Assembly: GCA_000831005.1 (NCBI GenBank)
Contig: CP007152.1
Location: forward strand, 4,030,001 to 4,094,000
DNA from: Marinobacter salarius
GTDB lineage: Bacteria > Pseudomonadota > Gammaproteobacteria > Pseudomonadales > Oleiphilaceae
Length of the DNA stretch: 64,000 nt
Reading direction: 5' to 3'
Shown here: positions 54,128 through 62,179 of the stretch, one piece after another
Layout of the letters: each line of letters begins with the position of its first letter
Numbering within the stretch: the stretch's first letter is position 1
Program-made: the position numbers and the translations under genes
Notes under the pieces: generated by a model
Seen by the model: only the letters and a program-made list of their open reading frames with translations
The model's database searches: none
Told to the model about the DNA's origin: nothing

Positions 54128-55453
54128 GAGCCTGTAAATAAATCTGTGTAACTGCCCACCCCATTACAGGTGGCCGTCCAGGCGGTCACCGAATTCGATA
54201 ATAAAGCGATTCAATGCCGGCTTCCAATCACGGATCGGCATGGTCCATTTCTTTGATGCCTGCTGGATCGCCAGGAAGGCCACTTTTAGTGCCGAGTCAT
54301 CGGTAGGGAACAGCTTGCGACGTTTGGTCGCTTTGCGGATAACGCTGTTCAGTGACTCAATGGCATTGGTGGTGTAGATGACCTTCCGGATCGCCGGAGG
54401 GTACTCGAAGAGCGTGATCATATTGTCCCAATGGCTGTGCCAGGAGCGAGAGATCTGAGGGTACTGGCTATCCCAGCGTTCGCCAAAGGCCTCCAGCGCC
54501 TGCCGGGCTTCGTGTTCCGTAGCAGACTGGTAGATCTGCTTCAGGTCCGCAGTAACCGCCCTGTAGTCCTTCCAGGACACGTAGCGCAGCGAGTTCCGAA
54601 CCATATGCACGATGCAGAGCTGAACCTTGGTTTGGGGGTATTCAGCCGCAATGGCATCCGGGAAGCCCTTGAGACCGTCCACACAGGCGATCAGAATATC
54701 CTCCAGACCACGGTTCTTCAGTTCCGTCAGTACCGATAGCCAGAACTTCGCACCTTCGGTCTCGGCCAGCCAGAGGCCCAGCAACTCTTTCTGGCCCTCC
54801 ATGTTGATGCCCAGGGCAAGATATAGGGACTTGTTGATCACCCTCTTGTCCTGACGAATTTTCAGAACGATGCAGTCCAGATAGACGATGGGGTAGATCG
54901 GATCAACAGGGCGATTCTGCCACTCGTGAACCTGATCGATCACACGCTCCGTCACCTTGGAAACCAGTGTTGCCGAGATGTCCGCGTCGTACATCTCCTT
55001 GAAGGCGTCCACGATATCCCGGGTGCTCAGGCCCTTGGCGTATAGCGCCAGGATCTGGTCATCCATCTGGGTCAGGCGGGACTGGCCTTTACGGACGAAC
55101 TGCGGCTCGAAGGAGCCGTCCCTGTCACGAGGGGCTTCTATCGCCACTTCGCCGTGCTGGCCCTTCAGGCGCTTGGCAGAATAGCCGTTACGGCTGTTGC
55201 CAGTGCCACGGCCTTCAGGAGCATGCTTCTCGTATCCAAGATGCTCGTCCAGTTCGGCGTTGAGAGCGGTCTCGACGGTGAGCTTGACCAGTTGCTGAGT
55301 GAGGGCTCCTAGATCTTTTTCAGACTTGATGTCCTTGGCCAGCTCGGTGGCCATGGCTTTGAGTTTTTCTTGGTCCAATTGCGTACCCACGATGGTATCC
55401 TTTTGAAAAGGTTACTCAGTCGTGGGCAGTTACACAATTTGGTTTACAGCCTC
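54128..55453. mobile_element. IS256-family insertion sequence
   Basis: Terminal inverted repeats of about 32 bp begin GAGCCTGTAAAT at 54128 and end at 55453 (complement GAGGCTGTAAAC); both share TGTGTAACTGCCCAC. The 8-bp direct repeat TTCAGCTA flanks the element at 54120-54127 and 55454-55461. An intact transposase gene fills it. The perfect duplication indicates a recent insertion with no later rearrangement. Confidence 0.95.
54164..55390 (-). CDS. IS256-family transposase
   Basis: The 408-residue enzyme has the mutator-type DDE core: YPIVYLDCIVLKIRQ (first aspartate), ILIACVDGLKGFPDAI (second aspartate, in the CVDGLKG signature) and TTNAIESLNSVIRKATKRRKLFP (glutamate). The N-terminal GTGNSRNGYSAKRLKGQHGEV is typical. 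The frame is intact, so the element may be active. Confidence 0.96.
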   Translation of the reverse strand: MGTQLDQEKLKAMATELAKDIKSEKDLGALTQQLVKLTVETALNAELDEHLGYEKHAPEGRGTGNSRNGYSAKRLKGQHGEVAIEAPRDRDGSFEPQFVRKGQSRLTQMDDQILALYAKGLSTRDIVDAFKEMYDADISATLVSKVTERVIDQVHEWQNRPVDPIYPIVYLDCIVLKIRQDKRVINKSLYLALGINMEGQKELLGLWLAETEGAKFWLSVLTELKNRGLEDILIACVDGLKGFPDAIAAEYPQTKVQLCIVHMVRNSLRYVSWKDYRAVTADLKQIYQSATEHEARQALEAFGERWDSQYPQISRSWHSHWDNMITLFEYPPAIRKVIYTTNAIESLNSVIRKATKRRKLFPTDDSALKVAFLAIQQASKKWTMPIRDWKPALNRFIIEFGDRLDGHL

Positions 55454-55464
55454 TTCAGCTAAAA

Positions 55465-55526
55465 CGGAAACGCTTGCAGCACGGGCTCGAAGTCAGGAGC
55501 ATCCCTTGCCTAGACTGGTTATAAGT
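55465..55526 (-). repeat. attC site of cassette 6
   Basis: The leftward sequence starts with core R'' ACTTATAAC (55518-55526) and ends near CAAGCGTTTCCG (55465-55476). R'' is the exact complement of GTTATAAGT at the 5' end of the same cassette (56209). The far core GTTTCCG is atypical. Confidence 0.65.
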
Positions 55527-56194
55527 CATTTCACTACTCTCAGATAAGGAGGAAGCCTCTTGCCTCCGGCTCTTTGAGTATCCTCACCCAAGAAGGCTTT
55601 CCGAGCCTCATCTACGACTCCCTCAAGCTCTTTCAGGTAGTATTCGCAAAGCTCTTCGATAGACTTTCTCTTCAAGTCGTCGTCATCTGGAACCGGCAAT
55701 TCACTGAAGTGCTGCTGAACCTTTGCCATACTCTCGGGGAGTTCAACGTAATACTTTTCCTTTGACCCATCCGGCAATTCGATTTCCCACCCACTGCCGC
55801 CTGTTTGATCTCCAATAAAAAATCCACTGGCTCCTGGGGGAGGTGTTCCCAACTTTGCCATGTCAGACGATGAGAAGTTGACTGAGGCAGATGTGCTGAC
55901 CGGGAGCTTTCCCTGCTTGAGTATTTCGTTTCTCAACGTGACGAAATACTTCATCAGAAAATCAGACTTCATTTTTTCCTGTATCGGTTGATACCAAGCA
56001 TCAAACCGATCAGAACCAACAGGCGTTTTAAGGTTCTGAATTACGAAAGTCACCGACCGACCAAAAACGACCAAATTCCGGATGCCCGAATACCTCCGGT
56101 AGCGATTTCCTGAGGTAAGGTCTTCATAGCCAAACCGAGCAGTCTGAAGCGTTTCTTCAGCCTTCTGAATTATCGCCCGAATTTCATTGCTCAC
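55526..56194 (-). CDS. Cassette 6 hypothetical protein
   Basis: The 222-residue protein begins MSNEIRAIIQKAEETLQTAR and contains RRYSGIRNLVVFGRSVTFVIQNLKTP and KYFVTLRNEILKQG. These stretches resemble HEPN-like or AbiV-like helical proteins, but I do not assign a family. It fills one integron cassette, and its stop lies at the attC core. Confidence 0.7.
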   Translation of the reverse strand: MSNEIRAIIQKAEETLQTARFGYEDLTSGNRYRRYSGIRNLVVFGRSVTFVIQNLKTPVGSDRFDAWYQPIQEKMKSDFLMKYFVTLRNEILKQGKLPVSTSASVNFSSSDMAKLGTPPPGASGFFIGDQTGGSGWEIELPDGSKEKYYVELPESMAKVQQHFSELPVPDDDDLKRKSIEELCEYYLKELEGVVDEARKAFLGEDTQRAGGKRLPPYLRVVK

Positions 56195-56208
56195 TCAGAA
56201 CCTCGATG

Positions 56209-56309
56209 ACTTATAACGCCCATATTCAACGGCCTCTACGCAGCGAAGCGGAGAAAAGGTTGTCCGGTGGACGGTCGTAAGGCCCGGAACTGGAATGATT
56301 GGTTATGAG
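56209..56309 (-). repeat. attC site of cassette 5
   Basis: Core R'' CTCATAAC (56302-56309) and R' GTTATAAGT (56209-56217) enclose about 85 bases with imperfect pairing (CATTCCAGTTCCGGGCC against GGCCGTTGAATATGGGC). R'' complements GTTATGAG at the 5' end of this cassette (56603). Confidence 0.8.
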
Positions 56310-56312
56310 TTG

Positions 56313-56585
56313 TCACCTCAGAATGCCAGACGTAATGAGGTAGAGTCCATCTTCATCAGCAGCGTCTTGCTGAATCAGAAAGTTGGCAATAGCAACTATC
56401 TCGTCCTCGTTGTTGTCGAAATTTTCTTCGGCGGCTTCTTCAGTGTCATCAGTCCCGTAATAGTCGTTGATCGCTATCTGAGTGACACCACAGAGGAATT
56501 TTTCGCCATCCTCATCGATTAGCCTGAACTTGAGAATTTCCCTGGCACGGTCCCACCAGATTTTATCTACTGACCACTGTGACAT
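56313..56585 (-). CDS. Cassette 5 small acidic protein (DUF1488-like)
   Basis: The 90-residue protein starts MSQWSVDKIWWDRAREILKF and reads RLIDEDGEKFLCGVTQIAIND, which resembles DUF1488 proteins; the C-terminal half is strongly acidic. The call to the family is tentative. It is the sole gene of its cassette. Confidence 0.68.
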   Translation of the reverse strand: MSQWSVDKIWWDRAREILKFRLIDEDGEKFLCGVTQIAINDYYGTDDTEEAAEENFDNNEDEIVAIANFLIQQDAADEDGLYLITSGILR

Positions 56586-56602
56586 GATTCCCTCCTCACA
56601 TA

Positions 56603-56689
56603 CTCATAACGCTTGCAGCTTGCGCGCCGATGGAAGGGAGCCAAAGGCGCAATGTAATGGGCGTCGCCGTGCCTGCATATGGGTTAGAG
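56603..56689 (-). repeat. attC site of cassette 4
   Basis: Core R'' CTCTAAC (56683-56689) and R' GTTATGAG (56603-56610). R'' complements GTTAGAG at the 5' end of the same cassette (57278). The arms include ATGCAGG and CTGCAAG that pair in part. Confidence 0.8.
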
Positions 56690-56692
56690 TGG

Positions 56693-57262
56693 TCATTGGC
56701 AACACTGTTTATTTTTTTTACCCGACCCGCAGTAACATGGGTCATTACGACCCGTGTACTTTTTTACGGTACCTAGAAATTCAGCGCCGAGTCGCTTCTT
56801 CTCAAGATAGACCTTATCGAGCCCGAATTTATCACCGTTCAAACGGGCCTGATCAGATTTGTTCTCTAATTCGACCATCTGACGAACGACTTTATTGTCG
56901 ACCAACGCAAAGGCTCTTGTCGGTAGGCGTCGATTTACTACCAAGTCACCAACCGAGTCGTCTGGGACGAAGTTGTGGTAGTCGAGTGGGGCTTCGGGAG
57001 GAGTAACGCACAAAAACGCTCCGCTTTCGTCTTTCACTACAACATGCCCATGCAACTTAATAACCACCGACCCGAGCGCCGAAAAAATCCATCCGTACTT
57101 AATTGAGCCAGGATTGTAGGTCAGGTAGCTTTTCACGTTATCTAAGCAGTAGATCTGCTTGCCCAATTCTATTGGTTCAATCGGAACCTGTAGTACAAGC
57201 CCCAGATTTAACTTGTCCAAAAAGCTCTTCGGCAATTTCGTAGGAATGTGATAATTCACCAA
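56693..57262 (-). CDS. Cassette 4 SEC-C motif protein
   Basis: The 189-residue protein ends in the zinc-binding SEC-C motif GRNDPCYCGSGKKNKQCCQ. The rest (beta-rich, GSIKYGWIFSALGSVVIKLHGHVVV) is not recognised. SEC-C domains bind zinc and ribosomes or other partners. Start is GTG 57259 or TTG 57262 after GGAGG. Confidence 0.78.
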   Translation of the reverse strand: MVNYHIPTKLPKSFLDKLNLGLVLQVPIEPIELGKQIYCLDNVKSYLTYNPGSIKYGWIFSALGSVVIKLHGHVVVKDESGAFLCVTPPEAPLDYHNFVPDDSVGDLVVNRRLPTRAFALVDNKVVRQMVELENKSDQARLNGDKFGLDKVYLEKKRLGAEFLGTVKKYTGRNDPCYCGSGKKNKQCCQ

Positions 57263-57277
57263 GGTCTATCCTCCGGC

Positions 57278-57363
57278 CTCTAACGCGTTGCTCAGCGGAT
57301 CGCTTTAGCGCGTCCGGTGGAGGGCCGCCAAGCCCCGAATAAACTGTAGCTATTTGTTATGTG
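57278..57363 (-). repeat. attC site of cassette 3
   Basis: Core R'' CACATAAC (57356-57363) and R' GTTAGAG (57278-57284). R'' complements GTTATGTG at the 5' end of the cassette (58370). The stop codon of the gene lies inside R'', as is common. Confidence 0.82.
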
Positions 57364-58342
57364 TTTTTGCCATATTTTTCTGCGTTCTCTGCACAGTGCG
57401 CTTTTACTTCATTCAACCAAGTGTCATACCAATACCACGTTTTTGCGACTTGCACGCCAAAGTTCTTACCCTTGGCCTTTGCTTTTTTTACTTGCCACAA
57501 AACAGCGTGATGATGCAGATTGAATGCTGTATAACCCAATCCCTTAATAATATTTACAATTTCGCTAGGTAGGTATTTTTGCTTTTCCTTCTCTTTTATT
57601 AGAACGTATTCCTTGTTTAACTTTTCTGCTTCCGGGGAGTTTGCAGGAATAAATTCAATCACCTTGTCAGCTTGACCCTTATGATTAACTGACTTCGGAA
57701 CATACAAAACCCTATATGAATATCTTAAATCATTGTATTCTTCTTGCGGAAGCTCTGAATCAAAGCCATTAATATAAGATGAAATGTTTTCAGGTAAATC
57801 AGAGAACTCCTTGAGTTGGTTGGCATGCTCCTCTTTAATCGATGAAAACTGGAGAGAAAAAGAAAGGTGTTTATCTATACCAAGACTCTCCCAAAAAGGG
57901 ACTTAATGTATTCGTTATAATTTAGGCAGCACGCCTGAAATCTTGCGCTCAGATAGTCATCTATTCTGGTTGTCATTTGATGCTCAACTTCGTGTCTAAG
58001 CCCTATAAGAAATTTCAAATTAGATTTGGCTACTTTATCGATTGGGCAAGACCGATCGTCCAAGCAGCGCTCAAGCTCCCAATGTTTGTGCGCCCCTTTT
58101 TTTGTTTTATGGTACCTTTTTCTGGCGCCTCGTTGATCATAATAACGATATTCAACATTTTTAGAGCGATAGTACGCATGAAGCAAGTATGTCCACGCGA
58201 TGTTTGACAAAACAATAAAGCTTTCAGATTTGAATTGTATATTGGGGTTGTTGAATATTTGAACTGCTGCAAGCATCGACTCTCTTGACTTTGTCAAAAG
58301 CTCCGCCTTTATCGATCCCACTTTACGATTGCGCTTCGCCAT
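57357..58342 (-). pseudogene. Cassette 3 DUF3644 (HEPN-like) protein, split by a frameshift
   Basis: The first frame (58342 to 57875) has ESFIVLSNIAWTYLLHAYYR and the R-x4-H motif in GLRHEVEHQM. Adding one T to the run of five near 57890 gives KSLFWESLGIDKHLSFSLQFSSI and reads on to 57357, past YINGFDSELPQEEYNDLRYS. The joined protein of about 328 residues fits DUF3644. HEPN proteins are often RNases in defence or toxin systems. Confidence 0.82.
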
Positions 58343-58369
58343 TAAAATTCCTTGCTCATTTCCAGACTA

Positions 58370-58440
58370 CACATAACGCCAATGGTAATGGGCGCCAACG
58401 GAGCGCAGCGTAGTCGGTCCCGTTGACCATTTGTTAACGA
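58370..58440 (-). repeat. attC site of cassette 2
   Basis: Core R'' TCGTTAAC (58433-58440) and R' GTTATGTG (58370-58377) enclose ACGGGACCGACTACGC and GCGCTCCGTTGGCGCC, which pair in part. The gene stop lies inside R''. Confidence 0.82.
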
Positions 58441-59228
58441 AGATAGCTCATGTTATTATGGCCGTTATCGATCTCAAAATCTCTTAAGAATTCAAATAGA
58501 TGGGATGAATTGACAACAAAAACCGTATTTTCCTTTGCTTTAGCAACATCTTGATGACCAGCAACTTGATAAATTTCGGGAATCTCATAAACCGGATTAA
58601 GTTGCTTTCTGAATCGAACATAAGGCACTTCCTCAAAATTGGCGTCCTCCAATGTGCCGTCTTTTAACGAGATAGATTGGGCATTGAAGCGGCACACCTG
58701 AAGAGTTGCCGTAGTCACTATTACGTTGAAATAGATTTTTAAATCTTCTCTGTCGTCTAAACTCAACGACTTATATTCCATAGCTAGTGCCTCAGTCGCC
58801 GATACTAAGTCGGCGGAGGACCTTTCGATCAGGGATTGCGATCGATTATCCGTCCCTGGAATCACACAAAACTGTGACTCCGGCGTTGGCGGGTCTAAGG
58901 TAAGGTCAATCCATTCGAAGCGCTTTACGTCAGAGCCGGTCTTCCTGAAAACAAAGCTTTTTGAGTGACGCCTAACCTCGGGCGAATTTTCATCTACCAA
59001 GAAAATCCAAGAGGTATCTTTCACTCGCTTGCACTCAACAACCATATATTGAGTGCCACCTCTATGGGATAGCACCAAATCTATGAATCCTGATTCCGAG
59101 GTGCTTTCATTGCGCCACGAATGCTCCGTGTACCTTGTCGACCAGCCATGTTGAACGGATAATTCGTTAACACTATTAGCAATTGCAATTTGCAGAGGAA
59201 ACCCTGAAGAATTGACGTGACCTTTCAT
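58434..59228 (-). CDS. Cassette 2 PD-(D/E)XK-like protein
   Basis: The 264-residue protein has SGFIDLVLSHRGGTQYMVVECKRVKD near residue 50-75, with D-x(n)-E-x-K as in PD-(D/E)XK nucleases. The remainder is not recognised. Start ATG 59228 (MKGHVNSSGFPLQIAIANSV). It could be a defence nuclease; that is inference from the motif and cassette context. Confidence 0.72.
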   Translation of the reverse strand: MKGHVNSSGFPLQIAIANSVNELSVQHGWSTRYTEHSWRNESTSESGFIDLVLSHRGGTQYMVVECKRVKDTSWIFLVDENSPEVRRHSKSFVFRKTGSDVKRFEWIDLTLDPPTPESQFCVIPGTDNRSQSLIERSSADLVSATEALAMEYKSLSLDDREDLKIYFNVIVTTATLQVCRFNAQSISLKDGTLEDANFEEVPYVRFRKQLNPVYEIPEIYQVAGHQDVAKAKENTVFVVNSSHLFEFLRDFEIDNGHNNMSYLR

Positions 59229-59242
59229 TTAGAATCCTTTTC

Positions 59243-59302
59243 TCGCTGACGCTAAGCGAGGCAGCGACTGCAAACCGTCCGCCTTACGCGACTGGTTAGG
59301 TC
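59243..59302 (-). repeat. attC site of cassette 1
   Basis: Core R'' GACCTAAC (59295-59302) complements GTTAGGTC at the 5' end of this cassette (59882). R' reads GTCAGCGA (59243-59250), two bases off the GTTAACGA expected from the next cassette. The arms GTCGCGTAAGGCGGACGG and GCTGCCTCGCTTAGC pair in part. Confidence 0.7.
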
Positions 59303-59875
59303 TCAAAGTACAGTGTCAATTTTATCCACATATTCAGTGCATTTTGTGAACACACTTTCAACTTCATCCCAAAATTCTTCATTCAAGATTATTGTCTGGT
59401 GGCCGCCCGAAAAATAGCAGAGTAAAACACCATCTTTAGTATCAAATTTCAGAGTTCCATGTGCAAAAGCGTTGCGCCAAGTCATTATTTTTTTGAGGAG
59501 TCCCTGAAGTCTGCTCGAATCCTTACCCTTAAGTACCTCGGTTTCTTTAGTAATCGTGTTAATGAGGCTCTTTTTGAACGAAAACTGGAAAGATGAGGAT
59601 TGCAATACTTCATTTACAAACACATTTCTGCGGCTTGTCGGAGAGTTCGTTTTTCCAAAAAAGAAGTCGGTAATCGTATCTTCGAGCTTTTTTTCCAGGC
59701 AAACTGTAGACCAGATGATATGCATTCCGTTTTCTCTTGCAGTACCGAGCGAAGAGATTTCATCAGAGCCTATTCCCCCCAGGTAAACCTCTCCATTTTC
59801 ATCGGCCTTCCCACTGCCACCCAGTGGGATAGGTATAGAAACGGTGTTAGTTGCGGGCAAAGAAATCTTTCTCAT
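59303..59875 (-). CDS. Cassette 1 HEPN-like protein
   Basis: The 190-residue helical protein carries TWRNAFAHGTLKF near residue 132, an R-x4-H motif as in HEPN RNases, followed by a short strand region (VLLCYFSGGHQTIIL). STVCLEKKLEDTITDFFFG resembles the first helix of RNase-like HEPN proteins (DUF4145-like). ATG 59875 lies close to the cassette 5' core. Confidence 0.72.
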   Translation of the reverse strand: MRKISLPATNTVSIPIPLGGSGKADENGEVYLGGIGSDEISSLGTARENGMHIIWSTVCLEKKLEDTITDFFFGKTNSPTSRRNVFVNEVLQSSSFQFSFKKSLINTITKETEVLKGKDSSRLQGLLKKIMTWRNAFAHGTLKFDTKDGVLLCYFSGGHQTIILNEEFWDEVESVFTKCTEYVDKIDTVL

Positions 59876-59881
59876 TTAAAT

Positions 59882-59889
59882 GACCTAAC
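59882..59889 (-). repeat. 5' core site of the cassette array (attI or lost cassette end)
   Basis: GTTAGGTC is the 5' boundary of cassette 1 and matches its R''. Upstream sequence (to about 59980) has no palindromic partner, so it could be an attI site or the worn end of a lost cassette. No integrase gene follows. Confidence 0.55.
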
Positions 59890-60239
59890 AGCAATAGGCA
59901 GAACGCTTTATCATTGCAGAAATTTGGCTGCGTCATTATCACTGACTTCGAACCATAAATCGCGCTCCACATAAATGGATAAAACAATAGCTTAGTCAAG
60001 CATGGCCATCTCTGCCATGTAATCATTCAGCGTCTGCAATTTGCTCTGAGGCTCTGGAGGAAAGCCCTGACTTGAATGTTCGCTTTTGTTTAAGTGCGAA
60101 CTACATTCCGGGGCCGGCTGCAACCTGCGAACGTAGAATGCACAACCGCAACCCGTCTGTGCGACAAAGCGGTCATATCACAATGATGTGGCGGGTCTGG
60201 CTAACATTTTGGTATTACCAGGTTGCCAGTCATCATTAT
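59890..60239. other. Non-coding region between cassette array and spermidine-synthase-like gene
   Basis: No gene above chance is visible, and no trace of a tyrosine-recombinase integrase was found in any frame. GCGAACTACATTCCGG and CTGCGAACGTAGAATGC (about 60096-60142) repeat the word GCGAAC-TA-AT imperfectly. A rightward promoter for the next gene may lie after the hairpin at 60240. Confidence 0.3.
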
Positions 60240-60261
60240 AAGGTCACAGGGCCGTGACCTT
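60240..60261. terminator. Hairpin with T run
   Basis: AAGGTCAC (60240-60247) pairs with GTGACCTT (60254-60261), followed by TTTT. It resembles the hairpin at 41015-41040. Confidence 0.6.
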
Positions 60262-60329
60262 TTAAACCCCATCTCATGCCGAAGCACTTGATAGCCTCTG
60301 GTTTTGCTTACCAACAGGACCATGCTTCC

Positions 60330-61741
60330 ATGTTCTCCACGAAACGTGCTTATCTGATTCTCTTACTAGAAGGTCTCGCCAGCAGCGGTGTTCAAATGGT
60401 CACGATACGACAGACCGTCGCGTTCGTAGGCAGCTCGGTACTGTGCACGTCGATCATCATCAGTTGTTTCCTGGGTGCGTTGGCCCTTGGCTACTTCTTT
60501 GGCGGCAAGACCGCGCCTGAAAAGTTTTCCCGGGCACTGCTTTTCAACCTGGTTGGCGCCATCGCGTTGTTTGGCATTGGCCTCTCCTACCCCTTTGTCA
60601 GCATGTTTTTCCTGTCCATTGCCGATATCAGCTATGGGCTGCCGATTCTGGGAAATCCCCTGGTCCACCTTCTCGCGTTCTGTTTGTTGGTCATGTCGCC
60701 ATTGGTATTTTTGCTGGGGCAGACGGTCCCCCTGTTGTTGAACACTGCAGATCAGGAGACTCGCAAAAGTGAAGCTGCGGGGAGTGCGACTGCGATCAGT
60801 ACCGTGGGCAACGTCGTCGGGTGTCTTCTGACTTCACTGGTGCTGATGTATTTCTTGGGCGTCGGGTATTCCATTCTGGTGAACTGCATGATTCTAAGCT
60901 TCTGTGTCTTGCTTGTGTTGCGTCCGGAAAAAACCGTCCTGAAGCCAATGCTGCTGAGCATCACAAGTCTGTCACTTGCGGTGGCATTCGTCGCCAACGT
61001 CCGGATGCCAAACCAGCTTTTTGCCGCTACTACCCCATACAGCGACATCCGGGTTGAAGCCAAAGACGGGGGTAAAAGTTGGTGATCAACCGCAGCTCCG
61101 CTTCATTCATCGATGCTGAGACTCGCCAGGGCTGGCCATACATTGAGATGATGAAATCGGCGATATTTGCAGACGACGTAGCTGGAAAAGACATCCTCGT
61201 GCTGGGCGCCGGCGGATTCACTCTGTCTGCCGAAGACACCAAAGGCGCAAACTTCACCTACTTGGACATCGATCCGATGCTGAAATCCGTGGCAGAGGGC
61301 GACTTTCTGGGCGAGCCCATCAAAGGAGACTTCATTGCCCAGGATGCAAGAGCATTCCTGCTCACCAATGAAAAGCGATGGGATGTCATTGTGGTTGATC
61401 TCTACACCAATGCGGCCGCTATTCCCATGCACACAGCCACCTTTGAATTTTTCAGCTTGGTGTCCGAGCGCCTAACCGGAAACGGGAAAGCTGTTCTGAA
61501 TATTGCTGCCAATCCGCGGCTTACGGATCGTTATTCCCAGACGATGGACAATACAGTCCGGCAGGCTTTCTCACGGTGTGTCACTGACATCACCAGCTAT
61601 GACGACTCCCTACAGAACCTGGTGTATTTGTGCGGAAAGCGGTCGTCCGGCGTGGACAGAGTTGCCCGTGCTTATTTTGATGATACAACAAGGGTAACCG
61701 TCGACGGCTACCTGTCGGCACTTCATGGATCGGCGAGATAA
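60330..61741 (+). pseudogene. Membrane spermidine synthase-like protein, split by a frameshift
   Basis: The first frame encodes seven or eight hydrophobic segments (RAYLILLLEGLASSGVQMVTIRQ, SIIISCFLGALALGYFFGG and more) and ends TTPYSDIRVEAKDGGKS. One added T at 61079-61080 gives LVINRSSASFIDAETRQGWPYIEMM, and the second frame has the SAM-fold VLGAGGFTLSAED and VIVVDLYTNAAA. The joined protein has about 470 residues. Such fusions act on polyamines or unknown acceptors. Confidence 0.82.
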
Positions 61742-61744
61742 GCG

Positions 61745-62179
61745 ATGCGCCAAGATAAATCAAAGAGAAAATCCGAGTGGATTTCAGCCTCAGACGTAGG
61801 CCGGAGCGAGTTTTGCCCGAATTCTGTCGCACTGAAATACGCCGGCGCCAAACCTTCGCGAAGGGCCGTTGCCGCTCAGGATCGGGGTAATCTGAAGCAC
61901 GAGCAGTTCAATCGCCAGATCAGCACAGACAAACGCTGTTACGTGGCCTCTTACCTTTACGGAATAGAGGATCAGCGCACGGAAACTCTCCGCCAGTTTC
62001 GTGACAACACACTGGATTACATGCCCGGCGGCCGGATCCTGATTGCAGTCTATTACCGGCTGTCTCCGATGGTCATCGAAATCAGCAAAAAGTCTTCCTG
62101 GGTTGACCTGGTGCTGAGGCGAATCGTGGACAGGCTTGTTCTGCGAGCTGAACAACGAGGAAAAAACCATGATTCATGA
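61745..62179 (+). CDS. Protein with Cas4-like N-terminal motifs
   Basis: The 144-residue protein reads WISASDVGRSEFCPNSVALK and AQDRGNLKHEQFN. A cysteine after SASD, and G-x3-HE, are placed as in the N-terminal part of Cas4/RecB nucleases. The aspartate, E-x-K and the last three cysteines are absent; they occur in the next gene. It overlaps that gene by eleven bases. The possibility of a two-subunit nuclease is an inference. Confidence 0.6.
   Translation: MRQDKSKRKSEWISASDVGRSEFCPNSVALKYAGAKPSRRAVAAQDRGNLKHEQFNRQISTDKRCYVASYLYGIEDQRTETLRQFRDNTLDYMPGGRILIAVYYRLSPMVIEISKKSSWVDLVLRRIVDRLVLRAEQRGKNHDS

Noticed and set aside
53886..54164. Leftward 92-codon frame before the IS element
   Set aside because: It crosses into the IS terminal repeat, has no ribosome site and no protein-like pattern.
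60276..60329. Upstream ATG for the spermidine-synthase-like gene
   Set aside because: No ribosome site precedes it, while ATG 60330 has AGGAC at a good distance.
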